Shown here: positions 34,901-47,563 of the stretch, piece after piece
How positions within the stretch are numbered: position 1 is the first letter of the stretch
Layout of the letters: each line of letters begins with the position of its first letter
Assembly: GCA_963662155.1 (NCBI GenBank)
Contig: OY759267.1
Location: 33,460,976 to 33,524,975, forward strand
Direction: 5' to 3'
DNA from: Lamellibrachia columna
Lineage: Eukaryota; Annelida; Polychaeta; Sabellida; Siboglinidae
DNA: 64,000 bases
The notes under the pieces: model-generated
Seen by the model: only the letters and a program-made list of their open reading frames with translations
Database searches by the model: none
Told to the model about the DNA's origin: nothing
Program-made: the position numbers and the translations under genes

Positions 34901-37900
34901 ACCCCCTTCCATTCCTCCAACACTTCCTGTATTTCTTGTTTTTGTCTGCTATCATGGCCACATCGTTTGCATACATCCCCTTCCTGAGAACATCCTTCAT
35001 GCTGATCTTCCTGCTGATTAGTGCCACCACCATGATAAAGAGTAAAGGTACATTTCCTTGCCTCTAACCGATGTTAACTTTAAACTCTTCCGACAACCCA
35101 TATCCAACCACAGCTCTTCTTTTTGTTCTCAGGAACATGACAGTTCTGGGTGTTGCACGCCATGACACAGAACTGACTAAATACAACCAACTCATTACAA
35201 AGTCAGACTCCCAGATAAGTACAAAAGGTGTTGGAATGAACAGGTCAGCCAGGGAGTGAACTGTTAAGCACGTTGAACAATCCCTAGGAGTGGATACAGT
35301 GCTGTGTAAACATAAACATGCCTTTACTTTAGGTCTTTTTACAGGTGCTGCGGCAGCCAGGAACAATTTTGGTGGACAGAGAGTGAACAATATCAAGGGT
35401 TACTTCAATCGGATCGCGCTTGCCTATCTCCACTTTGTGTGTTTGTACAGGTTGGTGTCATAAGTAGACATGACCGCCTTAGAAGCAGGCCATTCATGGT
35501 GCTCTTGCAAATTCATTGGATTATGAGTGAAACAGGCATTGCAAAAACTGTAACAATGAATTGTGGGGAGGGGAGAATGTCACATTAGATTGAGAAAGTA
35601 ACTTTTACACTTGTTCTAATAAATCAGTATTTGCGCTGAGTAGTAATGGCTTATGTTTTGGTAACCAGATTGATTTGTTTAATGTTTTTATTTATACTTT
35701 CACTGTACATCCTTCTTGTCAAAGGATATTTGATTTTTATGAGCATGCTGTAGTCAAGAAAAGTACGTCGTTTATATGAGTACAACCATATGGTAAAATG
35801 CATATTGCTCAAACAGAGATACATATGAGAGATTGATTTTGTAAATATTTAGCAAATATTCTATTTAAATATTGTTTTTTTCTCATAAGCAATTTATACA
35901 CTGCTTATGAAAATGTTGACCATATTATTTGATTTATTAAACATAACTTTTTTTTACCAAACTAACGGTGCTTTTCCTCTTTTTTCACTGATGTTCATGG
36001 GTTAGGTTCAGGTAAAATATTGTCGTTTCACTCTTTCTGTTTTTTCTTTCCATACTTTTGTATCGGCTGCCCCCTCTCCATCTTTCATCTTCCTCCTCTC
36101 CATCTTTCATCTTCCCCCGATCTTCTCATATCCCACCTCACGCAGTCCTTCGATCTTAGCTGTTCGTTCCCCTTTTCTTGCATCCTTGATGTTTTTTTAC
36201 CTTTCTCTTCCACTCTCTTTACTAGTATGTCTGCATCCATACTTACCATGTGGCCTGCCCATTTCAACTTGCTTCTCACCAATCTTCCTGTTGAACTGTT
36301 TTGTTGCATCACATATTTCCTCAGGTCGTTCATCCTTCTTTCGTCAACGCTCTTTGTTCGTGTTATTCGACAAAACTAGAACCAACTTTCAGCTGCTGTT
36401 GTTCTGTCGACGCCACTGTCTCCAGATACAGATTAAGGCATGCTTGTGTAACACAAGCTCTCAGGACTTTCCTTTTCAGCTTTTTCAAAATGTTTCTGTC
36501 CAACATGACTCCCTCTACCTTTCCGCAAGCATTCGCTCCCTGTTGTATCCGGCATCGCATTTCTACCTCTGAATGCTCATCCTCATTAACCATTCCTCCA
36601 AGTTACACAAAGCCATCCACTTGGTTGAACTCCTTATCATCCAAACTAATGTTCAAGTCCTCTCTCTGATGTCAAACCCACATCTCTTCTGTCTTCTCCC
36701 GGCTCATTATCGGTCCTTCCTTCTTGAACACCCCCTTCCATTCCTCCAACACTTCCTGTATTTCTTGTTTTTGTCTGCTATCATGGCCACATCGTTTGCA
36801 TACATCCCCTTCCTGAGAACATCCTTCATGCTGATCTTCCTGCTGATTAGTGCCACCACCATGATAAAGAGTAAAGGTACATTTCCTTGCCTCTAACCGA
36901 TGTTAACTTTAAACTCTTCCGACAACCCATATCCAACCACAGCTCTTCTTTTTGTTCTCAGGAACATGACAGTTCTGGGTGTTGCACGCCATGACACAGA
37001 ACTGACTAAATACAACCAACTCATTACAAAGTCAGACTCCCAGATAAGTAGAAAAGGTGTTGGAATGAACAGGTCAGCCAGGGAGTGAACTGTTAAGCAC
37101 GTTGAACAATCCCTAGGAGTGGATACAGTGCTGTGTAAACATAAACATGCCTTTACTTTAGGTCTTTTTACAGGTGCTGCGGCAGCCAGGAACAATTTTG
37201 GTGGACCGAGAGTGAACAATATCAAGGGTTACTTCAATCGGATCGCGCTTGCCTATCCCCACTTTGTGTGTTTGTACAGGTTGGTGTCATAAGTAGACAT
37301 AACCGCCTTAGAAGCAGGCCATTCATGGTGCTCTTGCAAATTCATTGGATTATGAGTGAAACAGGCATTGCAAAAACTGTAACAATGAATTGTGGGGAGG
37401 GGAGAATGTCACATTAGATTGAGAAAGTAACTTTTACACTTGTTCTAATAAATCAGTATTTGCGCTGAGTAGTAATGGCTTATGTTTTGGTAACCAGATT
37501 GATTTGTTTAATGTTTTTATTTATACTTTCACTCTACATCCTTCTTGTCAAAGGATATTTGATTTTTATGAGCATGCTGTAGTCAAGAAAAGTACGTCGT
37601 TTATATGAGTACAACCATATGGTAAAATGCATATTGCTCATACAGAGATACATATGAGAGATTGATTTTGTAAATATTTAGCAAATATTCTATTTAAATA
37701 TTGTTTTTTTCTTATAAGCAATTTATACACTGCTTATGAAAATGTTGACCATATTATTGGATTTATTAAACATAACTTTTTTTTTTACCAAACTAACGGT
37801 GCTTTTCCTCTTTTTTCACTGATGTTCATGGGTTAGGTTCAGGTAAAATATTGTCGTTTCACTCTTTCTGTTTTTTCTTTACATAGTTTTCTATCGGCTG

Positions 37901-40900
37901 CCCCCTCTCCATCTTTCATCTTCCTCCTCTCCATCTTTCATCTCCCCCCATCTTCTCATATCCCACCTCACGCAGTCCTTCGATCTTAGCTGTTCGTTCC
38001 CCTTTTCTTGCATCCTTGATGTTTTTTCACCTTTCTCTTCCACTCCCTTCACTAGTATGTCTGCATCCAACCTTACCATGTGGCCTGCCCATTTCAACTT
38101 GCTTCTAACCAATTTTCCTGTTGAACTGTTTTGTTGCATCACATATTTCCTCAGGTCGTTCATCCTTCTTTCGTCAACCCTCTTTGTTCGTGTTATTCGA
38201 CAAAACTAGAACCAACTTTCAGCTGCTGTTGTTGTTCTGTCGACTCCACTCTCTCCAGATACAGATTAAGGCATGCTTGTGTAACACAAGCTCTCAGGAC
38301 TTTCCTTTTCAGCTGTTTCAAAATGTTTCTGTCCAACATGACTCCCTCTACCTTTCCGCAAGCATACGCTCCCTGTTGTATCCGGCATCGCATTTCTACC
38401 TCTGAATGCTCATCCTCATTAACCATTCCTCCAAGTTACACAAAGCCATCCACTTGGTTGAACTCCTTATCATCCAACCTAATGTTCAAGTCCTCTCTCT
38501 GATGTCAAACCCACATCTCTTCTGTCTTCTCCCGGCGCATTATCGGTCCGTGCTTCTTGAACATCCCCTTCCATTTCTCCAACACTTCCTGTAGTTCTTG
38601 TTTTTTGTCTGCTATCATGGCCAGATCGTTTGCATACATCCCCTTCCTGAGAACATCCTTCTTGCTGAACTTCCTGCTGATTAGTGCCACCACCATGATA
38701 AAGAGTAAAGGGTTATTTCCTTGCCTCTAACCGATGTTAACTTTAAACTCTTCCGACAACCCATATCCAACCACAACTCTTCTTTTTGTTCTCAGGAACA
38801 TGACAGTTCTGGGTGTTGCACGCCATGACACAGAACTGACTAAATACAACCAACTCATTACAAAGTCAGACTCCCAGATAAGTACAACAGGTGTTGGAAT
38901 GAACAAGTCAGCCAAGGAGTGAACTGTTAAGCACGTTGAACAATCCCAAGGAGTGGATACAGTGCTGTGTAAACATAAACATGCCTTTACTTTAGGTCTT
39001 TTTACAGGTGCTGCGGCAGCCAGGAACAATTTTGGTGGACCGAGAGTGAACAATATCAAGGGTTACTTCAATCGGATCGCGCTTGCCTATGCCCACTTTG
39101 TGTGTTGGTACAGGTTGGTGTCATGAGTAGACATAACCGCCTTGGAAGCAGGCCATTCATGGTGCTCTTGCAAATTCATTGGATTATGAGTGAAACAGAC
39201 ATTGCAAAAACTGTAACAATGAATTGTGTGGGAGGGGAGAATGTCACATTAGATTGAGAAACTAACTTTTACAGTTGTTCTAATAAATCAGTATTTGCGC
39301 TGAGTAGTAATGGCTTATGTTTTGGTAACCAGATTGATTTGTTTAATGTTTTTATTTATACTTTCACTGTACATCCTTCTTGTCAAAGGATATTTGATTT
39401 TTATGAGCATGCTGTAGTCAAGAAAAGTACGTCGTTTATATGAGTACAACCATATGGTAAAATGCATATTGCTCAAACAGAGATACATATGAGAGATTGA
39501 TTTTGTAAATATTTAGCAAATATTCTATTTAAATATTGTTTTTTTCTCATAAGCAATTTATACACTGCTTATGAAAATGTTGACCATATTATTTGATTTA
39601 TTAAACATAACTTTTTTTTACCAAACTAACGGTGCTTTTCCTCTTTTTTCACTGATGTTCATGGGTTAGGTTCAGGTAAAATATTGTCGTTTCACTCTTT
39701 CTGTTTTTTCTTTCCATACTTTTGTATCGGCTGCCCCCTCTCCATCTTTCATCTTCCTCCTCTCCATCTTTCATCTTCCCCCGATCTTCTCATATCCCAC
39801 CTCACGCAGTCCTTCGATCTTAGCTGTTCGTTCCCCTTTTCTTGCATCCTTGATGTTTTTTTACCTTTCTCTTCCACTCTCTTTACTAGTATGTCTGCAT
39901 CCATCCTTACCATGTGGCCTGCCCATTTCAACTTGCTTCTCACCAATCTTCCTGTTGAACTGTTTTGTTGCATCACATATTTCCTCAGGTCGTTCATCCT
40001 TCTTTCGTCAACGCTCTTTGTTCGTGTTATTCGACAAAACTAGAACCAACTTTCAGCTGCTGTTGTTCTGTCGACGCCACTGTCTCCAGATACAGATTAA
40101 GGCATGCTTGTGTAACACAAGCTCTCAGGACTTTCCTTTTCAGCTTTTTCAAAATGTTTCTGTCCAACATGACTCCCTCTACCTTTCCGCAAGCATTCGC
40201 TCCCTGTTGTATCCGGCATCGCATTTCTACCTCTGAATGCTCATCCTCATTAACCATTCCTCCAAGTTACACAAAGCCATCCACTTGGTTGAACTCCTTA
40301 TCATCCAAACTAATGTTCAAGTCCTCTCTCTGATGTCAAACCCACATCTCTTCTGTCTTCTCCCGGCTCATTATCGGTCCTTCCTTCTTGAACACCCCCT
40401 TCCATTCCTCCAACACTTCCTGTATTTCTTGTTTTTGTCTGCTATCATGGCCACATCGTTTGCATACATCCCCTTCCTGAGAACATCCTTCATGCTGATC
40501 TTCCTGCTGATTAGTGCCACCACCATGATAAAGAGTAAAGGTACATTTCCTTGCCTCTAACCGATGTTAACTTTAAACTCTTCCGACAACCCATATCCAA
40601 CCACAGCTCTTCTTTTTGTTCTCAGGAACATGACAGTTCTGGGTGTTGCACGCCATGACACAGAACTGACTAAATACAACCAACTCATTACAAAGTCAGA
40701 CTCCCAGATAAGTAGAAAAGGTGTTGGAATGAACAGGTCAGCCAGGGAGTGAACTGTTAAGCACGTTGAACAATCCCTAGGAGTGGATACAGTGCTGTGT
40801 AAACATAAACATGCCTTTACTTTAGGACTTTTTACAGGTGCTGCGGCAGCCAGGAACAATTTTGGTGGACCGAGAATGAACAATATCAAGGGTTACTTCA

Positions 40901-43900
40901 ATCGGATCGCGCTTGCCTATCCCCACTTTGTGTGTTTGTACAGGTTGGTGTCATCAGTAGACATAACCGCCTTAGAAGCAGGCCATTCATGGTGCTCTTG
41001 CAAATTCATTGGATTATGAGTGAAACAGGCATTGCAAAAACTGTAACAATGAATTGTGGGGAGGGGAGAATGTCACATTAGATTGAGAAAGTAACTTTTA
41101 CACTTGTTCTAATAAATCAGTATTTGCGCTGAGTAGTAATGGCTTATGTTTTGGTAACCAGATTGATTTGTTTAATGTTTTTATTTATACTTTCACTGTA
41201 CATCCTTCTTGTCAAAGGATATTTGATTTTTATGAGCATGCTGTAGTCAAGAAAAGTACGTCGTTTATATGAGTACAACCATATGGTAAAATGCATATTG
41301 CTCATACAGAGATACATATGAGAGATTGATTTTGTAAATATTTAGCAAATATTCTATTTAAATATTGTTTTTTTCTTATAAGCAATTTATACACTGCTTA
41401 TGAAAATGTTGACCATATTATTTGATTTATTAAACATAACTTTTTTTTTTACCAAACTAACGGTGCTTTTCCTCTTTTTTCACTGATGTTCATGGGTTAG
41501 GTTCAGGTAAAATATTGTCGTTTCACTCTTTCTGTTTTTTCTTTACATAGTTTTCTATCGGCTGCCCCCTCTCCATCTTTCATCTTCCTCCTCTCCATCT
41601 TTCATCTCCCCCCATCTTCTCATATCCCACCTCACGCAGTCCTTCGATCTTAGCTGTTCGTTCCCCTTTTCTTGCATCCTTGATGTTTTTTCAACTTTCT
41701 CTTCCACTCCCTTCACTAGTATGTCTGCATCTAACCTTATCATGTGGCCTGCCCATTTCAACTTGCTTCTAACCAATTTTCCTGTTGAACTGTTTTGTTG
41801 CATCACATATTTCCTCAGGTCGTTCATCCTTCTTTCGTCAACCCTCTTTGTTCGTGTTATTCGACAAAACTAGAACCAACTTTCAGCTGCTGTTGTTGTT
41901 CTGTCGACTCCACTCTCTCCAGATACAGATTAAGGCATGCTTGTGTAACACAAGCTCTCAGGACTTTCCTTTTCAGCCTTTTCAAAATGTTTCTGTCCAA
42001 CATGACTCCCTCTACCTTTCCGCAAGCATACGCTCCCTGTTGTATCCGGCATCGCATTTCTACCTCTGAATGCTCATCCTCATTAACCATTCCTCCAAGT
42101 TACACAAAGCCATCCACTTGGTTGAACTCCTTATCATCCAACCTAATGTTCAAGTCCTCTCTCTGATGTCAAACCCACATCTCTTCTGTCTTCTCCCGGC
42201 GCATTATCGGTCCGTGCTTCTTGAACATCCCCTTCCATTTCTCCAACACTTCCTGTAGTTCTTGTTTTTTGTCTGCTATCATGGCCAGATCGTTTGCATA
42301 CATCCCCTTCCTGAGAACATCCTTCTTGCTGAACTTCCTGCTGATTAGTGCCACCACCATGATAAAGAGTAAAGGGTTATTTCCTTGCCTCTAACCGATG
42401 TTAACTTTAAACTCTTCCGACAACCCATATCCAACCACAACTCTTCTTTTTGTTCTCAGGAACATGACAGTTCTGGGTGTTGCACGCCATGACACAGAAC
42501 TGACTAAATACAACCAACTCATTACAAAGTCAGACTCCCAGATAAGTACAACAGGTGTTGGAATGAACAAGTCAGCCAAGGAGTGAACTGTTAAGCACGT
42601 TGAACAATCCCAAGGAGTGGATACAGTGCTGTGTAAACATAAACATGCCTTTACTTTAGGTCTTTTTACAGGTGCTGCGGCAGCCAGGAACAATTTTGGT
42701 GGACCGAGAGTGAACAATATCAAGGGTTACTTCAATCGGATCGCGCTTGCCTATGCCCACTTTGTGTGTTGGTACAGGTTGGTGTCATGAGTAGACATAA
42801 CCGCCTTGGAAGCAGGCCATTCATGGTGCTCTTGCAAATTCATTGGATTATGAGTGAAACAGAAATTGCAAAAACTGTAACAATGAATTAGGTGGGAGGG
42901 GAGAATGTCACATTAGATTGAGAAACTAACTTTTACAGTTGTTCTAATAAATCAGTATTTGCGCTGAGTAGTAATGGCTTATGTTTTGGTAACCAAATTT
43001 ATTTGTTTAATGTTTTTATTTATACTTTCACTGTACATCCTTATTGTCAAAGGATATTTGATTTATATGAGCATGCTGTAGTCAAGAAAAGTACGTCGTT
43101 TATATGAGTACAACCATATGGTAAAATGCATATTGCTCAAACAGAGATACATATGAGAGATTGATTTTGTAAATATTTAGCAAATATTCTATTGAAATAA
43201 TTTTTGTTCTTATAAGCAATTTATACACTGCTTATGAAAATGTTGACCATATTATTGGATTTATTAAACATAACTTTTTTTTACCAAACTAACGGTGCTT
43301 TTCCTCTTTTTTCACTGATGTTCATGGGTTAGGTTCAGGTAAAATATTGTCGAGTCACTCTTTATGTTTTATCTTTCTATACTTTTCTATCGGCTGCCCC
43401 CTCTCCATCTTTCATCTTCCCCCGATCTTCTCATATCCCACCTCACGCAGTCCTTCGATCTTAGCTGTTCGTTCCCCTTTTCTTGCATCCTTTATATTTT
43501 TTCAACTTTCTCTTCCACTCTCTTTACTAGTATGTCTGCATCCATCCTTACCATGTGGCCTGGCCATTTCATCTTGCTTCTCACCAATCTTCCTGTTGAA
43601 CTGTTTTGTTGCATCACATATTTCCTCAGGTCGTTCATTCTTCTTTCGTCAACCCTCTTTGTTTGTGTTATTCGACAAAACCAGAACCAACTTTCAGCTG
43701 CTGTTGTTGTTCTGTCAACGCCACTGTCTCCAGATACAGATTAAGGCATGCTTGTGTAACACAAGCTCTCAGGACTTTCCTTTTCAGCTTTTTCAAAATG
43801 TTTCTGTGCAACATGACTCCCTCTACCTTTCTCCGAGCATTCGCTCCCTGTTGTATCCGGCATCGCATTTCTACCTCTGAATTCTCATCCTCATTAACCA

Positions 43901-43957
43901 TTCCTCCAAGTTACACAAAGCCATCCACTTGGTTGAACTCCTTATCATCCAAACTAA
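31938..43957. repeat. Array 2, right block: six ~1.83-kb monomers plus a partial one
   Basis: Monomers measured at 'gttgttctaataaatcagta' start at 31945, 33778, 35610, 37439, 39274, 41103 and 42938, in steps of 1833, 1832, 1829, 1835, 1829 and 1835; the last stops after 1,020 bases at 43957. Each monomer holds an AT-rich leader, a pyrimidine-rich stretch, the reverse transcriptase 3' half on the - strand, and about 500 bases of unknown sequence ending 'gagaaactaacttttacag'. YANDLA frames lie at 33009-33200, 38505-38696 and 42169-42360, while the other monomers have a 1-bp deletion there. Confidence 0.93.
35610..42937. repeat. 3,664-bp higher-order repeat, two copies
   Basis: Monomers alternate in type. 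The pair 35610-39273 is repeated as 39274-42937, each exactly 3,664 bases. Shared marker changes include the TTTTTTT/TTTGTATCGG pair of variants in the first monomer and ACATAG/TTCTTGCTGAAC in the second. The two halves look near-identical, so this step is the youngest in the array. Confidence 0.88.
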
Positions 43958-43958
43958 T

Positions 43959-44387
43959 CTCATGTCTCAGCTCGTACACGTGGCACAGCATGACAACCCA
44001 ACCTAGTCTCATGTCTCAGCTCGTACACGTGGCACAGCATGGCAACCCAACCTAGTCTCACGTCTCAGCTCGTACACGTGGCACAGCATGGCACCCCAAC
44101 CTAGTCTCGTGTCTCAGATCGTACACGTGGCACAGCATGGAAACCCAACCTAGTCTCATGTCTCAGATCGTTCACATGGCACAGCATGACAACCCAACCT
44201 AGTCTCATGTCTCAGCTCGTTCACGTGGCACAGCATGGCAACCCAACCTAGTCTCATGTCTCAGCTCGTACACGTGGCACAGCATGGCAACCCAACCTAG
44301 TCTCATGTCTCGGCTCGTACACGTGGCACAGCATGGTAGCCGAACCTAGTCTCATGTATCAGCTCGTCAGCATGGCAACCCAACCTT
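43959..44387. repeat. 49-bp minisatellite at the end of array 2
   Basis: About 8.7 units of 49 bp, each 'ctcatgtctcagctcgtaca' followed by 'cgtggcacagcatg.caaccc'. It starts two bases after the last array 2 monomer breaks off, inside the reverse transcriptase thumb region, so array and minisatellite share a boundary. Confidence 0.9.
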
Positions 44388-44699
44388 GCCAGGGCACTTC
44401 GCTTTAGTGCAGGAATTGTTAGTATTGCACATTCCTCTCGGACGGAAGGTGTTGGAACTGCTAGTGATTTAACGAGTGATGATGAGTGTTATTCAAAACA
44501 ACACAGTATCACTCAAACACAAAAAGATAGAACATTCATGTCTGCATGTTGGCAAAAGTGAATTAATTAAAGTTTAAAGGATGTGAGAAATGTTTGATAT
44601 GTTCATCACGTGGAAATGGTATTACCGAGTTGCATTATGTGATATGCTTTGCCTAGACGTCTCGTCTAGAATTTAGTCTAGACAAGACGTACTATTTTT

Positions 44700-44816
44700 T
44701 ATTTTACATATCAATATTGCGGGCGCGGGCCGCGTTATGCATAATCTCGCTATCAGTCCACGGGCCGCATAAAATAGCTCTGCGGGCCGCAGTTGGCCCG
44801 CAGGTTGCCGACCCCT
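44700..44816. mobile_element. hAT-like element end, GC-rich
   Basis: The segment is rich in 'cgggccgc' and ends 'aggttgccgacccctg', the complement of the CAGGGGTCGGCAACCT terminus of a widespread hAT group. Only this end was found: no matching start lies within the window, so it is truncated or its partner has diverged. Confidence 0.55.
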
Positions 44817-45250
44817 GGTCTAGGTCTTCCCTCCAAACATTGCCCACTTGAATGACTTGCCCACTGCCAAGTGCCCACTAGGCCACTAGTACCCAACCCA
44901 GTTGGTAATTGGTATATCTCCCCAGTCCTAATCCATTCACACTTGTACTAATTCACACATGTCTGAACCTGTCTGTCTGAGGCTAGTGACTGCAGGCCTG
45001 CTGGAAATGCCACTGGGTGTCAGTGCCAGTGGGTGACATTTAATTGAAATATCATATTAAATTATGTTAACTTAGTTGACCTAATTCAGTTAACAATATA
45101 AATTGGGGTTATGGCTTGCATATGAGTTAAATCAGGGTGAGATAAACAAATCTCCTACCCTAACCATGAGCCACATTAAAGCCAAATATAACAAATGTTA
45201 TCATATTTAATAGTAATGACACTAAGAAGTTTTTCTTTATTTTTCCTCAG
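44817..45250. other. No recognisable gene
   Basis: Between the hAT-like end and the hAT transposase exon there are only short frames. A small direct repeat of 'cccact' words (44850-44890) is the sole structure seen. Confidence 0.35.
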
Positions 45251-45367
45251 GATATTCGTAAGTTTGAAGAAGTTGGTGGTGCTGGATTTTTAGAACTCAT
45301 CCAGCACACTATGGACCTTTACCATAAGAGTATTACTCCACTAAGAGCTAAGGATATTATGCCCCAT

Positions 45368-45370
<3 letters not shown>
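45251..45370 (+). pseudogene. hAT transposase exon fragment
   Basis: After an acceptor (tttcctcag) the frame reads DIRKFEEVGGAGFLELIQHT, then LYHKSITPLRAKDIMPHP, where an (AT)n tract cuts it off. This matches the 'D.RPF..V.G.GF..L...l......i....llPhP' segment of hAT transposases, between the BED finger and the RNase H-like catalytic domain. Acidic catalytic residues are not included. It may belong with the hAT-like terminus at 44816, but the element is too broken to prove it. Confidence 0.55.
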
Positions 45371-45414
<44 letters not shown>

Positions 45415-45570
45415 GCAATACAGTGGTTGAATAAGAAAGCATTGTCCAGCGCCATTCAGTTGAAGTTCACTTCCATGTGCCATCATGTTAACAGGTTGGA
45501 CTGTTATAGCAACATAACAATACAGTGGTTGAATAAGAAAGCATATATATATATATATATATATATATGT
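45371..45570. repeat. Two (AT)n tracts joined by a direct repeat
   Basis: (AT)n runs at about 45370-45410 and 45543-45570 are linked by a ~32-base sequence containing 'caatacagtggttgaataag' that occurs twice (from about 45416 and 45517). This looks like slippage or duplication between microsatellites. Confidence 0.7.
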
Positions 45571-45659
45571 TTTTTTATTTAATAAAACAATAAGTCTGTT
45601 TTACAGTTTATTTGTTTTTCTTCTTTGTTATAAGATTATAGGTTTATCTTCTCTAAACT

Positions 45660-45870
45660 TAGCGGGCCGCGGGCAGTGGGCTTACCCATCTTTGGCCCGC
45701 AGCTATGGGCCAGGCCTGGGCCTGAAACTTGAGGGCCGGCGCGGGTCTAAATTCTACTTTGCGGGCCTGGGCTGGGCTTGAAAAAATTTTGCGGGCCTGG
45801 ACTCTAATAACTGCTAATTGCGGGCCGGACTTAGGATCAAATTCTAGGCCGGCGTAGGGCACTAGTGCGC
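45660..45870. repeat. GC-rich 'gcgggcc' repeat, probably transposon-derived
   Basis: The 210-base block is far richer in GC than its surroundings and repeats gcgggcc/ggcccgc words in both orientations. It resembles the GC-rich ends of hAT-type elements seen at 44700-44816, but no terminal repeats are clear. Confidence 0.4.
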
Positions 45871-45879
45871 ACATCTCTC

Positions 45880-46200
45880 TTCACTCCCTCATTCTCCTCT
45901 CTCTTCCATCTCTCCCCCACACTCTTCATCTCTCCCCTCTTACTCCTCGTCCCCCATCCTCTCGCTCCCTCTCTGCCTCCATCTTTCTATCTCACTCTCC
46001 CTCTCATATGTCTCTATCTCTCCTTCTCTTTCTCTTTCCCCCATCGCTCTGTCTCTCCACACTCTCCCATCCCTCTCACTTTCTCTCGCTCTATCCCTCC
46101 CTCCCTCTCTCCTCTTCCTCACCCCTCTCTCTCCTTCTCTTTTTCCCCTCTCTCTCCCTGTCTCTCATCTTCTCTTAATATCTTTCTCCATGCTCTTCTA
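45880..46200. repeat. Polypyrimidine (CT-rich) low-complexity tract
   Basis: The + strand is almost only C and T (ctctctccct words), so the long open frames on both strands here are compositional. Confidence 0.85.
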
Positions 46201-47110
46201 TCTCCTATAATACTATGTCACAGAAATTTGTTTAAGGAATTTACCTGAAATATACAACTTTCTAAATAGATTCCCACTGTAGTGCCCCACTGGGAGAAAC
46301 CCTGGGCTGGTTTCTGACAAAGAAAATACACTTCTTGTTTCTTCTTCAATATCATAAGCCTTTAAAAGAATCTTACTGTACCCTTTTGATCAACGAGAAG
46401 ACGAGTGATTCACTGGGTGTAAAATTGGCAATGTAGGTTATGTCAATTATTCTTTTAACTCTGTAATCTCATTTATAAATGTTGCGTGGTGAACAAAGAA
46501 AACACATCACGTTGCAAGCTTTCGGCACAGCCCATAATTTTAATATGTATGTTTGTGGGTATGCATGTATAGCTTCATACAATATAATGTACGTGCATGC
46601 GAGCACGCTCATATCCTGTATCACTGTAAGATGGATAACATAGTTAATCATTGAATGGATAATAAAGTGTATGATCAATTTGATAATAAAATTGATGATG
46701 AAATTGATTATCAAAATGATGAACATTGGAAGAATGATGACCTGGCTGACCAAATGATCTACCAATTCCCAAACATCATTCGTTACAATTGTAATTGTCA
46801 TGTTGATTAACGCGATGGATTCACAACGTGTTGCGACTAGGTGACCAGCCTCACTACCACTCCATGTTATCAAATGGAGACCTAACAATAGAAGTGTTTT
46901 GGTCGTTCACTCCACACAGACTTAAGTGTGGACAGTGCTGGGCGGTTCAATATATCGCTCAATTGGCAACGTGTAAAGTGAACCAGGTACACGCAATTTG
47001 TACAATCGCCAAATTCAGGCTTTAGACGGACTAATAGGCCAACGGCGGTTGCAGTTGATTTCAGACTGAAGCGAGACTATTTGCCCCACATGACCTGTGC
47101 ACAGTCCGCT
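46201..47110. other. No recognisable gene
   Basis: A 139-codon - strand frame (46469-46888) is mostly isoleucine-rich low complexity arising from gat/aat repeats at 46620-46740. No family motif was recognised. Confidence 0.4.
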
Positions 47111-47116
47111 CAACTA

Positions 47117-47375
47117 CGGACCAAAGACGGACTGATTAGCCAACTTTGGATAAGCAGTGAATGCGGACCAAAGACGGACTAATAGAGCAGTGTTGGTTGC
47201 AGTTACTATGGACACAAGATGGACTAGTAGATCAACATTGACCGCAGTGAATGCGGACCAAAGACAGACTAATAGATCACCGATGACCGCAGTGAATGAG
47301 GACCAAAGACAGACTAGTAGATCACCGATGACCACAGTGAATGCGGACCAAAGATGGACTAGTAGATGAGTGTTG
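47117..47375. repeat. 45-bp minisatellite overlapping the serpin stop codon
   Basis: About six units of 45 bp ('gcggaccaaagacagactaa' then 'tagatcaccgatgaccgcag') with increasing divergence to the left. Because 45 is a multiple of three, both strands show 15-residue periodic frames. The TAG in 'ctagtagatgag' at its right edge is the stop codon used by the serpin-like last exon. Confidence 0.85.
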
Positions 47376-47563
47376 GCCTTAGTATTCTGCCAATCTGCAA
47401 GATGGTGCCCGTCTGTTCGCTGATGATGAAAAACATAAACGGGTAGTCGATGCAGAACATCTCATGCGCTCCTTCTGTCGTCTGGCAAGCCGATGACTTC
47501 AGTCCCTCGTCAAACTCAAGAGACACGTGAAGACATGTCACCCGAACAGGTTGTACGTGCCGT
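47359..47563 (-). CDS. Serpin-like last exon (reactive loop and C-terminus)
   Basis: After the acceptor gattttgcag, the frame reads VSLEFDEGLKSSACQTTEG, HEMFCIDYPFMFFI and TGTILQIGRILRPTLIY, then TAG. The hinge FDEG and the breach motif DYPFMFFI match serpins, and the end matches 'iLF.Grv..P'. Only about 17 residues separate the hinge EG from MFCIDYPF, fewer than usual. Confidence 0.65.

Noticed and set aside
34744..35067. Recurrent + strand frames in array 2 (MLILINHSSKLHK.., MLTLNSSDNPYPTT..)
   Set aside because: They are antisense to the reverse transcriptase, which gives the recognisable motifs on the - strand.
14758..43957. Long tandem arrays considered as CRISPR or rDNA-type repeats
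   Set aside because: Monomers are 1.3-1.8 kb and continuous, with no short repeat-spacer pattern and no rRNA sequence.
45865..46248. 127-codon + strand frame and its - strand counterpart
   Set aside because: Pure CT-rich low complexity; both strands are open only because of composition.
46469..46888. 139-codon - strand frame
   Set aside because: Mostly Ile/Asn/Phe low complexity from gat/aat repeats; no family motif or splice support.
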